A stretch of 64,000 nucleotides of DNA. It comes from Sindora glabra. Its lineage: Eukaryota; Streptophyta; Magnoliopsida; Fabales; Fabaceae. The stretch is taken from positions 23,129,150-23,193,149 of the forward strand of contig CM035233.1 in assembly GCA_020226215.1 (NCBI GenBank), written 5' to 3'. The notes beneath the pieces are model-generated. The model was not told the DNA's origin. It saw only the letters and a list, made by a program, of their open reading frames with translations, and ran no database searches. This document shows, piece after piece, positions 21,861 to 33,018 of the stretch; position 1 is the stretch's first letter; each line of letters starts with the position of its first letter. A program made the position numbers and the translations under genes.

Positions 21861-24298
21861 AATGACATAACATTTTTTTTCAATTTTTCATTTTACCTGC
21901 ATGTCCAACAAAAGCATAATCCTATATCAAAGCTCAACTCATGTATTCAAATAGCTATTAAAATGATTAGCAGAACGTAGCCTCTAAAATGAAGGAGCAC
22001 ATTTATGAAGCATGTTGATTACAAACAATTTTACACACTCTTAGTAGCCATTGCACAAGTCTTGAGGGAAACCAAGAAAAAACCAACAGATATCCAAAAA
22101 CGAATTTAGAAAACAAATAATAAAAAGAATTTGAAGTTCAAAGAAACATGAAATATGGTGGGGCAAAAACAACATTGCAGATCAAGGCTCCAAGCAAAAA
22201 ATTGAAAGAAGCTTCCTGTCAGTTGATAAAACTTAGAAGTCTTCAAAACATGGGCTCATCATGTCAATCTCAACAGAGTATTCCTTCAATGAGTTAAGAT
22301 GTGAGTCCCAGTTAACAATTCAACAGATGCAAACATTACATACATCATTGTGAAATTAAAAGTCATATTAGCTCATTTTGTTCAAATGCTTCAGTGCTTT
22401 ATCAGTAAGCAAAATTGTAGGTGCAAAGCCCTTGTTCAAGTGCTTCAGCCTTCAGTTGAAAGATACAAAGAAAGTCACCCACAGAAAGCTATAAATCTGA
22501 AACCTTTTAAAATTTATTGAATGGCTCTGATGCAAATTAGTCCAATTAATATTTTCCACTATCATACAACCCCAAAACACATCATTGAGCTGTCGACAAA
22601 GAAAGAAATTGTACAAACAACTACAACTTGGTTAAGGACTAAACAGGGTATAATCCTCATATATGTCTATTTGGTTTATTTAGATTCCAGAATCTTTCTT
22701 AAGATAAACAGAGTATCTCTTTTTACAGGAACAAGAATCACAACAAACACAAATGATTACAATTACAACTCGCAGCTGCAGTGATGACATATCAAGAAAA
22801 ATTGCCTGCAATAATGTTGAATCTGAGTCTCACCAACACCATCTTCAACAAGGTTACTGTGAACTGGTTTTGCTCAGCCAGAAGCTAAAACAAAAGCACA
22901 AATATCTGGAATAAAGAATTGTAAAAAGAAACAAGAAAATCAAGAGATCAAATAACCAAAGATTATTCCTTCAATTCCAGTGGATAGAGCAACATGCATA
23001 ATTGAAGGTAGATCAAATGATCTTTGCATGCATTCTCTAAAACGTGTCACCTACTTTAACCTTTTCAATCATTTATTTTCAAATATAATCCTAATAATTC
23101 CCAATTAACATTGATAAGAAAAAAAATGCACTTTCCCTAATGATCTATGGATGGGTAAACTGAAAACAACACATTTATATATTTATTAATTTCAGATATC
23201 TCTCAAAGAAAAAGAGAGGCTTCTTGAAGGTAATGATGGGGAAATAGAAAAGAGCCTCAGTTAGTATTAACATCTACATTTTATATGTAAACTAATTGAA
23301 GGGAAAGTATAATTATCTTGAGCTGAAGTTTAATTTCATAGTGTGTGGCCCACCGGGGGGATTCAAATATAGTTGTGTGATTTTTGAAAGCCTAAAATCT
23401 ACTATTGGAATTGTTGTTGGACACATGCTAAGATGGTATGCAGGAAGCAGAGACAGAAAGAATTCAAAGAAAGTAACATATATAAAGTGTTATGTTTTGA
23501 GATGAATCTATTGACAGTGCTTCATGTGTGCTTGAAACCAAGTTTACCCTACAAGTTAACAAAAACAAAACCAGAACCCAATACTCTATCAGAGAAAAAA
23601 ACTAATTAAGTTGGGATAACTTCATGTACCTTACAGGGTCAGAAAGACAGGCTTGAAGAGTAGACAACCAGTTCCTCCCATGTTTTGCTGATGATCTGCA
23701 TAGAAGCAGGTGCATAAGATGACTAAATCAACATACAACAGAAATTATTGCGGAGCGTTTTCTTTTGCAAGGAGCATATTACTAAGTTTATCGCTGCTGC
23801 ATGGCCAATTGCAAATTGCAAATTGGACGGTGACCTGGACGCACTATAGTTGTAGTTTGAATGATGCATCGCCTACATATATTATTGAATGTAGCCCATG
23901 CACACACTAGAAAAAATTCCAGCATTTGAAAGAAGTGTATGGGAAACTGCTCCATAGTTGCAAAACAGAAGGCAGAAAGCATGAGAAAAGAAGAAATAAC
24001 CTTCTGCTAGTGATTTCCGACAACAGAGTGGGTGAAGGAACAAATTTTCCATTGTGCAAGATCCCCCCTGATTCAGACAAGGCTCATTGTTAAGACCACC
24101 ACAACGCTCAGTTTGGGGAAGTCAATTTTGCCAGGAAGCACTGGAGTAATGCAACGGGAAGAGAATTATAAGATAGGTTGATTGTATAATAGACAAGCAT
24201 ACCTGTTTCTTGACAATAAAAACAAATCACGAAACCTTTTGAGTAGGCAGCCACATCCTGGAAGGAAGTATGCTATCTATTTTCACTTCACTTATATC
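21861..24298. other. Downstream region of the PPR gene, possible spliced 3' UTR
   Basis: No coding region found. On the minus strand, downstream of the PPR stop codon, a 60-70 base block at about 23637-23702 is bounded by TTCTATGCAG and GTAAGGTACA, which look like acceptor and donor sites. Another acceptor-like TTTTGTTTTAG precedes about 22885. Plant PPR genes often have spliced 3' UTRs, so these may be untranslated exons, but without transcripts this is inference. Confidence 0.3.
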
Positions 24299-25780
24299 TT
24301 AGCTCTTTGTCTGAGTTTGCAAAATTTCTTTCCTCAAAGCTTCTGCTACTTCTTTATTTCCTTGTCTTATATAACCATCAATGAAAGCACCGTATATCTC
24401 TAAATTAGGTTGAAACCCCCTTCCTACCATCTCTGCCTGAAGCTTCAATGATTCTTCCATCCTCCCCTCGTTGCATAACTTCTTTATCAATGCCTCGTAT
24501 GTCTTTTGCTTGGGAAACAAAACGAATTTATCCATTGCACTCCCCAGCAATGTCAAAGCTTCATCAACCCTGCCTTTATCACACATTAACCTGATCATGA
24601 TGTCAAGTGTAGAAGCCTCCGGCATTAAAGCCTTCCTAGACATGTCTTTATAAAGAAGAAGGGCCGAAGCAACATCCCTTATATGACAATATCCCTTAAT
24701 AAGATGCTCATAAGTCACAGCAGTACCCTCAAAACCTCCTAATGCCATTTCTCTGAAAAAATTTTCAGCCCTTTCAACTTCTCCGATCTTGCAATACCCA
24801 CCAATTATAGTATTATAGCTCACTACATTAGGCTCCATTTCTTTATTTCTCATTTCTTCCCACAACTTCTCAGCATCTTTCATCCTTCCTTCTTCACAGC
24901 ATGTAGCCATCAGAACACTATAGCTATAAGCATTCGGAGCACAGCTGAACTCAGTCATTTCATCCCAAATCTTATTCACGTCTTCCATCAAACCGTCTTG
25001 ATAATAGCACACCATCAATGCATTATAGGTATGCGCATTCGGGCCAACCCTAAAACCCCTTTTCGCACTCTTCTCACTCTCCTCGTCTAATCCAAAAACC
25101 TCCCTATAAATTCTGTATCCTGCCTCGACCCCTTGACATTGGCAAACTCGATAAATCAACGAATTCAAGGTACAAACTTTAGGGCTAATCTGGCGAGATA
25201 ATAACATTCTCACAATCTCAATAGAGCAATCAACCTTTCTCAATTCCAAACAAGCTTTGATCAACAAATCAAACACGAATGGAGCTGAACCACAATCTTT
25301 GTATGTCTTCACTAGGGTCTCAAAGACCTTCAAAGGCCCCGACTTTAAGGAATTCTGGTCGTCTTTGTCCTCTTCCAATTCGGAAGCAAGAATTGCAGTC
25401 CGAATAATATTCTGGGCTTCGGTTCTCAGACGCCCACGGGCAAGAATGTGTATAATCGATGAGTAAGAGATAAGGTTGTGGGTGCAAAGCGACTTACTTT
25501 GAGTCCACGTGAAGAACCGGAGTGCGAGATGGGGATTATTCTTGAGTTGGATGGTTACTTTGGAAAAATCAATGGGGTTGAAGCCATTCGGGCAGCAAGA
25601 ATGGAGATGGCTCCAGCGAGCCTTGGAACGATTGTGGATAAGGATAGAAATGACAGCTCTTACAAGGCCCTGGTCTGAGGGGATCTCCTCAGAAGGTCGT
25701 GAAAATGAAGAGAAGAAGAAAGGGGAGATTATAAGAGGTTGGATTGCAATGGGAAACCGTTTGATGAGTTGAATCGACAT
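24299..25780 (-). CDS. P-class pentatricopeptide repeat protein, At2g15980-like
   Basis: Single-exon, intact 493-residue PPR protein. PPR proteins bind organellar RNA base by base and guide processing, splicing or stability. The chosen ATG (25780) gives MSIQLIKRFP followed by a hydrophobic, Ser/Arg-bearing N-terminus, as expected for mitochondrial (less likely plastid) import. The frame stays open to 25996, but the extra 72 residues look non-conserved. Degenerate repeats begin near residue 100; clear 35-residue P-type repeats lie at about 168-202, 249-283 (THTYNALM-type), 284-318, 319-353 (VSYNTIIGGYCKIGEVERAE), 354-388, 389-424, 425-459 and 460-490. There is no E, DYW or SMR domain, so a role in C-to-U editing by itself is unlikely. 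Wording such as SAPFVFDLLIKACLE and YREVFGLDEES matches my memory of Arabidopsis At2g15980 (similar length). The target RNA cannot be inferred. Confidence 0.95.
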   Translation of the reverse strand: MSIQLIKRFPIAIQPLIISPFFFSSFSRPSEEIPSDQGLVRAVISILIHNRSKARWSHLHSCCPNGFNPIDFSKVTIQLKNNPHLALRFFTWTQSKSLCTHNLISYSSIIHILARGRLRTEAQNIIRTAILASELEEDKDDQNSLKSGPLKVFETLVKTYKDCGSAPFVFDLLIKACLELRKVDCSIEIVRMLLSRQISPKVCTLNSLIYRVCQCQGVEAGYRIYREVFGLDEESEKSAKRGFRVGPNAHTYNALMVCYYQDGLMEDVNKIWDEMTEFSCAPNAYSYSVLMATCCEEGRMKDAEKLWEEMRNKEMEPNVVSYNTIIGGYCKIGEVERAENFFREMALGGFEGTAVTYEHLIKGYCHIRDVASALLLYKDMSRKALMPEASTLDIMIRLMCDKGRVDEALTLLGSAMDKFVLFPKQKTYEALIKKLCNEGRMEESLKLQAEMVGRGFQPNLEIYGAFIDGYIRQGNKEVAEALRKEILQTQTKS

Positions 25781-26554
25781 CGATAGAGTTCTTTCTTGGA
25801 ACTGTTTGCCTGTTGGCAATCGGACTGAATAAACTGACGTTTGTCCACGGGAGATCCCCCTTCCTATCTCACTGTGAATCGCTTCTATTGATCTGCATTT
25901 GACCCCGCAATCACTATTCACCATGAGACCTTGCCCCTTTATGATTAAAGGTTTGCTATAACTCTCGCCTTTAAAAAAAATAGGATTTTGCTGCAAATTT
26001 GCCTTGATACAAGTTCAAAGTCGGACACAAAATCATAAAATTTGTAATAATAATTTACAACATTTTATAATCGCAAATGTTTGCAAATTTTAGCTGCAAT
26101 AGATTTATAAGATATTGGAAAAAATAAAATTTTATGAATAATTTTATAATATTTAACAAATAAGTTTCAAGATTTTAAATAAAAAGGCAAATTACAATTC
26201 TCTCTCTCCCTCTCTCTCTACAAATATTATACTTAACTACACTCTACTCCCATTTTTCCAAATTGATGCTAGCCTCCTTTATGATTGACAGAGTTAAAAG
26301 CTGATAGTGTTAATCTCAAATTACTATTATTAGAATTGAAGCAAAATTAAGAAATAAAACAAATGCTATTCTTTACCATAGTTAATATCTTGGTCACCAT
26401 TATCCAACTATTTTTTTTCAGCCATCTCATCATCTTAGTTCTCTCTTCATTTTGTGATGTGATCACAAGAGAATAATCTTAAAGAATAAAATTAAAAAAT
26501 TGAGAATGCATTTCAAAGAGTTATCTTGAAGCTTAGGAATGCTACTGTGGGTTA
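25781..26554. other. Upstream region of the PPR gene
   Basis: Holds the presumed promoter and 5' leader of the minus-strand PPR gene. No TATA box stands out. A CTCTCTC-rich tract at about 26198-26220 (GA-rich on the gene's strand) is a common feature of plant core promoters. Beyond 26230 the DNA is AT-rich with no gene. Confidence 0.4.
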
Positions 26555-27146
26555 TTTAGTACATTTTATAATTGTTTTGAATCTTATTTTATGTTATTTT
26601 ATGTATTAGATCATTTTAAATTTTAATTTAAGATGAATATATTTAGATCCATTTTATTTTGAAAGATTCATTATTTTACCTTTAGTCATTTACTATATTA
26701 CTTAAAATCATTTAAAGGTCCTTTCATTAAGGTTTAAGATAGTGTATTAGTTTCAGGTTTATTTATGTCATTTAAGTCTATTTTCAATTAAGGGTTTAGA
26801 GAGATATATAACTTGTTTCTTGTAAACAATTCAATTTTGAAACTTTGGACAATTGATTACTCAACTTTTTTATGAGAATATGTTCCCTTTTAAATTCTTA
26901 AATGAACTTATGATATATCAGAATGATTCAATTTTTGTAACATTGATCTTCGCTAATTAAAGATTCTTCCTTGTGACATATTTCTTTTGCACTAATCAAA
27001 AGATTTACATCCTTTGTGACATGTTCTCTATCACTTATTGCTCCCAGTCTTTCTCTTTTTAAAGTATGACGTAACCATCCTTCTATTTTCATTTTTAGAT
27101 TTACTAATTCATATTATTTTGTATTAGTGCTTTTAATTTCTTATCA
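26555..27146 (+). repeat. Family B LTR relic, 5' part missing
   Basis: Follows the order of the B LTR from its TTATGTTATTTTATG block through CATTTAAAGGTCC, GAGAGATATATAAC, ATGAACTTATGATATATCAG and ATTCTTCCTTGTGACAT to the terminal AATTTCTTATCA (27135-27146). It is strongly diverged. The CCACATCA-rich beginning is absent. It points plus, while the internal region touching it points minus. Confidence 0.8.
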
Positions 27147-29124
27147 TTTTCCCTTTTAGTTCGAAAAGATTCATTCTCTAATTTGTAGGACCTACATCAA
27201 CAAGGTAAAAGAATAAAAACACTAAGAGTAGCATTTAAACTATATTCTCCAAAAAGATCTAACTTGTAATTAAGCACTTGAAATGGCCTATCTCCTATTA
27301 GGTGCAACTTTAACCTCCTTTAGAACTTTTATTCTTTTATGTGGAACCAAAACCAAATACCATGATCAAATATAAAACAAGAATCAACAATTTCATGCAA
27401 GTATAACTTAGCATTAGTAACAAATTTGTCAATGAAAGCGCATAAAGCATGATTTCTTACAAGCTTTTTATGAAAGTTAATCAAATCACTAAGGTTTTTA
27501 ATCTTACCAACAAACTTAGGTAGAGGCTATTCTTTAATTACCTTTGCTATTTCTTCATGCACCTCCAAGTTTATGCTACTCACAATATCATCCAAGAAAT
27601 CAATTCTTTCTCTATAAAATAAGCATTCTTCAAATTTTCACACAACTTTTTATTTCTCAAAAGTTATAAAATATATTTCATATAATGAATATGCTTATCT
27701 ACAATTTTACCATACACAAAAATGTCAACAATAGATGGCAAGCAAACTTTTCAATCTCTTATCTTTTCAAGTAACAATAAAATCCATCCTTTTAAGCTTG
27801 TGAAAATAAAAAAAAAACTAACAACAACAAGTTTTTTCTTGAAAACACAAAAAACATGATTTATTAGGTTCACAAAAATACTTGGTGCATTAGATAAACT
27901 AAGTAGTAAAATCAATTATTCATACAAATCATAGTTTGTTTTGACAACAATTTTTCATGCATCACCTTTTCTCAAGCATGTCGGATGGTATTATCTTTTC
28001 AAACCATGCTTAGAAAACACACAAGTGTTATACAACACATTAAGCATATCATCAACCAAAAAAAAAAAAAAACCAATATCAAGGCCTTCTCTACCAAGTA
28101 AATCTCTTAGAAAATTCTTAGCACCATAATATTTCATTAAATCATATCCATGGTTGTGATCTTTTTGCTAATAAATAATTTATTTAAAAAACTTTTAGGT
28201 GCAAATAATTCATTCTTCCCTCTTTATTAATGCCTAAAAATGTCTCCAAAGATCATTTTCTTACAAACATCAACATGTGAAACACAATTAACATGTAGAG
28301 GAGTAGCAAAATTAAGTGAAGGAGTAAATAGACCATGATCATTTATATATAAATTCTTAATACTTGTAAAATTCAATAATTTATTATGCAAAATAAAAAT
28401 AAGAGTGTACGTCCAAAGTAATATATCAACTCTTACAATATTGTTACCTTGCTCAACTTAAGGCACCTTTCTTTTTACACATAGTAACTCTCTTAAAGAT
28501 TCTCTTGAAAGCACATATTAGGGTTCCTTCAAAATGAATGTAAAAGCACTTGACAGATCAATTTCAAAATTGTTAGCATTTTTATAGGTTTTCTTATACA
28601 AGATAATTAACCTATTAACATAAAAAATATTTTTTAACCCCACTTATTTTTTTGATCACCCTTAATTTTTCTTCTCTCTTTTTTTCAACATAATTGCTCT
28701 CTTTCTTTCAACTCAAATTTCTCTCATTCTTTTCATAATTACTCCTTTTCTCCTCATGGTTTTCACTTTCCTCATTATTCTTTTCTTCATATATTTTCTT
28801 ATCTTTTTCTTTTCTTCTCTTTCCTCTTTTTTTTGCATACTTTATTGATCCTCAAATATTTGTTTTAAGGTTAAATGTTTAACTTTTATTTTTTCCCATT
28901 CATTTTAAAATTATATGTGTTAATGATTCCGTTATGAATTACTTTTCTATCAAATTGTCATGATTTCCTAAGCAATAAATGACAAGCATTCATGGGAGTA
29001 ACATTGCATTACACTTCATTTTGGTATTTACCAAATGTAAAAAAAATCAACAATTGCTTTGTTACATCTACTTCACCATTATCATTCAACTATTATAACA
29101 TGTATGGAGAAGTGTGTGGCAAAG
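27147..29124 (-). pseudogene. Third family B internal relic, PR to polypurine tract, same scrambled order
   Basis: On the minus strand, in order: protease C-terminal part (about 29110-28960; wording for NDNGEVD.., the GKYQNEV-like block, and the ACHLLL region), Lys/Glu-rich linker (about 28850-28640, the plus-strand CTTTTTCTTTTC tract), the spacer and integrase N-domain region (about 28400-28130), RT (about 27900-27860, matching AATACACCAAGTATTTTTGT of B1), the thumb/connection (about 27530-27330), and a decayed polypurine tract (27162-27147, GAACTAAAAGGGAAAA). Stops and frameshifts throughout. The 5' portion is cut off at 29124 by a family A LTR. Confidence 0.8.
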
Positions 29125-31755
29125 TGTTACATCTTCTTTAATTATTAGTAAATTAAAAATTATTTTGTAAGAAATGATAACTAAGCTAATCAATAAATTT
29201 ACTTGAATTAGAAATCTTATGTGTGAAATATGGAATAAAATAAAGTTAATCAAAATTAAAAATATGAGAATATGAATTTAGTTAAATTTTAATAAGGAAA
29301 ACTTATTAGAATCATGAATTATAAGGTTTTGTACTAATGTAAGTGAATGTACAAGTATAGAAGAAGTTTAGGAGTAATTTTTCAGAAATACCCTTGAACA
29401 TTATTTTTCCTCCTTATCAACCCCCAAATCCCAATCTTTCTCATTTCTCTTTATCTTTTAAATTTTTTAAGCTCTTTTTAACAATTTCTTCTACCATTCT
29501 ACCAATCAAATAAGGAGAACCTTCATTCTTCTTAATTTTATCATCCAATCAAGGTAAGAACATTTCTTTTATCAAAAATCCCTTTTATTTCCTCTTGATT
29601 AATAAAGAAATATGAGATTTATTTAGTTTTGTTAGGTATTCTAAATCCTAACTCTAGACCCTATAAATTTTGATGTAATAAAGATTGAAAGATCTTTAAA
29701 TTAACTTCCTAGTATCATCTTCTATCTAATTGGATTATCTAGCTAATTTATAGATTTTTTGGTTATATGATGGTATTAATAAAATATTGATTGTTTTGTG
29801 ATCTTATTTGAATCATATTTATTTTAATGTAGTAAAAGTAATAAATGATGAGGAAAGGTGATTGATATGTTAAGTAAGTGTATTAATAATTGTATGAAGG
29901 TTTGATATGTATTATATGTGTTTAGAGGCATTTACGATTAAAATTAATTCTTAGGATCCAAAGGTGAATTTAGGCTTAAGAATTGAGTGTACAATTGATT
30001 CTTCATGTGCAAATGCAAATTTAGGACAAGTGAATCGATCATGCAATCTTTTCACTAACCTTAGAATTTTATGTTGGCTTTAAAAAAGTATAACTTTTTC
30101 ATCTTACACTAATTTTAAATAAATTATATATTATTGTAAAGTAATTGTGTCTACTTTCAAATGAAATTAGTTTTAAGTCAATATTTTATGTATATTTTGA
30201 TATATCATAAAAATAATAGATAGAGATAAAAAAGTCAATATTTCAAAAAATGGACTTTTTATGTCTATTTTCTAAAGGGCATAACACTTTCAAATCTTAA
30301 CTGATTTGGATAAATAACTAGTTTATAGAAAGTTATTTAAGTCTAGTTTCATATGAAATGAGTTTCATGAACAATATATTCATAATTTTTGAATTATCTA
30401 TGAAACATCCCTTAAGGTCATATTGTATACCATACTTAACCAATGTTATATTTTCTTGACTTATAATGGTCCAATATGGAGTGTTGGCCTCCAAGCATCA
30501 AAAGTAGATTGGTTTATGATAATTATAAAATATATACATGATTGGGTAATTACGAAATGAGAAATTAAATTTTATATGATATAATGTATATTATAATGAA
30601 CTTATTACATTAATCCTAGGCTATGGATGTGTATGTATGTTGAGTAAATATAATGGTCATGCAAGAGAGCATGGTGGTATTACTATATATATATGTGCAT
30701 GTGTGTGTATACTATTATGCACTTTAATATTACCCATTAATGATTAACTAGTTGCTTGAAATTGTATTGTAAATGTGATACATAAAGCTTAAGCTTTAGT
30801 GTGTATATTATCCTATGAATTATACCAAGAGTCATGTTGGAATTGTCGGGTGATGGTATGAGTACTGGATAGGAAATTTTTAGTAATAAGGTTGGTAGGG
30901 TATAAGGTTGGCTTAGGAGGAGCAAAGATAAAAATTAGTGGATAAGGTATAAGGTTGATCTAGGAGCCAAAAGATAGATAAATTATATCCATTGCTTATT
31001 GTTCCAAATGATATGTAACTTTGAGTTCAATTATTCATAAGTATTTTATGTGACATATTGAAAATGAAATGATTATGCTTTAATCTCAATATTTGTTAGT
31101 ACTTAATTACTAATATGCTTAAATATGATATGAATTGTCAAAGGAGGATAATCCGCTGGATAAACTATTATGAATTGTTATTATTCTTATATATTTGTGG
31201 TTCTTATAGATTATTCACTCATTAAACCTTAGACTTGCTCCTTTGTGATTTATTTTACGAATTCTCAAGTCAACATCCACCTTTTTAGAGTTAGATTCCA
31301 TGGAATTTCATTAATGGTAGTATAGTAGCATAGAATCTTCCATATAGTATATTTTAGGATAAATAAAATCTTTAATCTCAATATTTGTTAGCACTTAGTT
31401 ACCAATATGCTTAAATGTGATATGAATTGTCAAAGGAGGATAGTCCGATGGATAAATTATTATGAATTGTTATTATTCTTATATATTTGTTATTCTTATA
31501 GATTATTCACTCATTCTTGGACTTGCTCCTCTATGATTTATTTTACAAATTCCCAAGTCGAGCCTCCATATCCACCTTTTTAGAGTTAGATTCCATGGAA
31601 TTTCATTAATAGTAGTACAGTAGCATAGAATCTTACATATAGTATATTTTAGGCCTTATTTTATCATAGATATAGGTAGAGAAAATATTTAATATAGATC
31701 CTCATGAGTTAGTTAAACTAGCTTATCCTCATTTTTGGAAAGATTATGTGTAAAT
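29125..31755 (+). repeat. Family A LTR, second copy, right end missing
   Basis: Starts TGTTACATCTTC after CAAAG (29120-29124), inside the family B relic. Aligns block by block with 33019-36840: GTTTAGGAGTAATTTTTC, AATACCC tract, upstream open wording TTAAAAAAGTATAACTTTTTCATC, GGAGGATA..CCG..GGATAAA, CACTCATT, and CTTATCCTCATTTTTG. Similarity stops near 31755, before the expected terminal GGTCGTGACA, so its right TSD cannot be checked. The right end was lost or replaced. Confidence 0.82.
31082..31652 (+). repeat. 292-bp tandem duplication inside the family A LTR
   Basis: AATCTCAATATTTGTTAG begins at 31082 and again at 31374; both copies run through GTCAAAGGAGGATA, ATTATTCACTCATT, CCACCTTTTTAGAGTTAG and CATATAGTATATTTTAGG. 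The single-copy version in 33019-37030 shows that one unit is ancestral. Confidence 0.88.
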
Positions 31756-33018
31756 TATAGCCTTTGACTAAGATGCGCACCTATTGCATGCCAGTGGCTA
31801 AGTTGCTATCAATAGAGACTTAAAGTCTGTTGACGTTGCCACTACATGTTCCAAAAGGACAATGTCATTGAGGAGTGAAGAAGGCCATTACATTAAGATC
31901 TCTAAGAGTACTATCAATGAAAGTCATAACCTTCTACGAGTTTTGCTCTAGCTTCATATGCATGACTATCTTAGCCATGTATTTCATAACATAATAGCAA
32001 TATTCTACATTTCCTTTCTGGCTTATGGCACTACAACAAATGGAAATGGAATGTAGCTAAGTTTCCAATTCATTACATTATTTCATGAAATTTTTTTAGT
32101 AAATGGCATTATTTCTATTATTGCAAAAATGTTAAGTTATATGAAAAACTTACTTTTTTAGGCTCTTATTTTACAGTGTTTGGTTATGTTTTGTCTATGC
32201 CTTACATGTAAGATATCTATGAACTAAGTTAAGTATCATTTTGATGCTTGAGTGCAATCCTTTTACTATCGAATCAAGTTGATGTAGAACCTTTTTCTTT
32301 AAATAAACCACAAAGAGAATCCAATAATGCTTATAATACAATGTCATCACAAAAATTTCAAACACATTATACAATAATAAAACTTTAACAAGTATTACAA
32401 AAGTGATACTTTCCTTTCATATTACAACATCATATAACACTATTTCCTTTGTTCTTCAAGCAATGTTACCATTACATATTTCTATATAGCTCTATTACCT
32501 TAGACTTCATAGCTAAAGAGATATAGAAAAAGGAATCTATAATAAGAGGTGCTTTTAAAGTTAGCACTGAGTTAATACAAATACTTGTCATGAGTTTAGG
32601 TATGAGTTAAATACCTATTCAAACTCAATTTTAAATTGAATAATATAAATAAAAACTAACAACATAAAAGATTAAATATAAACTTACTTCAACCTTAGCT
32701 AAATGCAAGATGCGTCTAGTTCCTCCATGACTTTTTTTTGGTGTTTTCAACAATAAACAGCTTGTAATCCCTGCCCATGACTTTCTTTTGCATGAAAAGA
32801 AAAACCTAGGCTTCACTAAAGGTGCTTTCAACCTTAGATTGCATCTAGTTGTGAGTAAAAAGTATCATAGTGCCTTAAGTTGCAATTCAAGAGTTGGCTG
32901 AGCTTCTAATTCCTTTGTCCCATAACTTCTATCCTCCTTAACTTACTTCTTTACTCACTTATCAATTTCCTCTTGAGATACCTAAATCGCACTACACATT
33001 ATTAAACTTGAATTAAAA
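31756..33018. other. Spacer with a CACTA-like terminus
   Basis: No supported gene. CACTACAACAAA at 32029-32040, preceded by TGG, matches the terminal repeat typical of plant CACTA (En/Spm) elements and would open an element to the right. I could not find the partner TTTGTTGTAGTG before the window's next blocks. A minus-strand frame at 32631-32831 is unrecognised. TAAAA at 33014-33018 is the TSD of the next LTR. Confidence 0.4.

Noticed and set aside
25478..25772. Plus-strand open frames over the start of the PPR gene
   Set aside because: Antisense to a clearly conserved coding region; no independent support.
25781..25996. N-terminal extension of the PPR frame by 72 residues
   Set aside because: The extension does not look like a transit peptide or PPR sequence, whereas the ATG at 25780 gives a plausible targeting peptide and the family's usual length.
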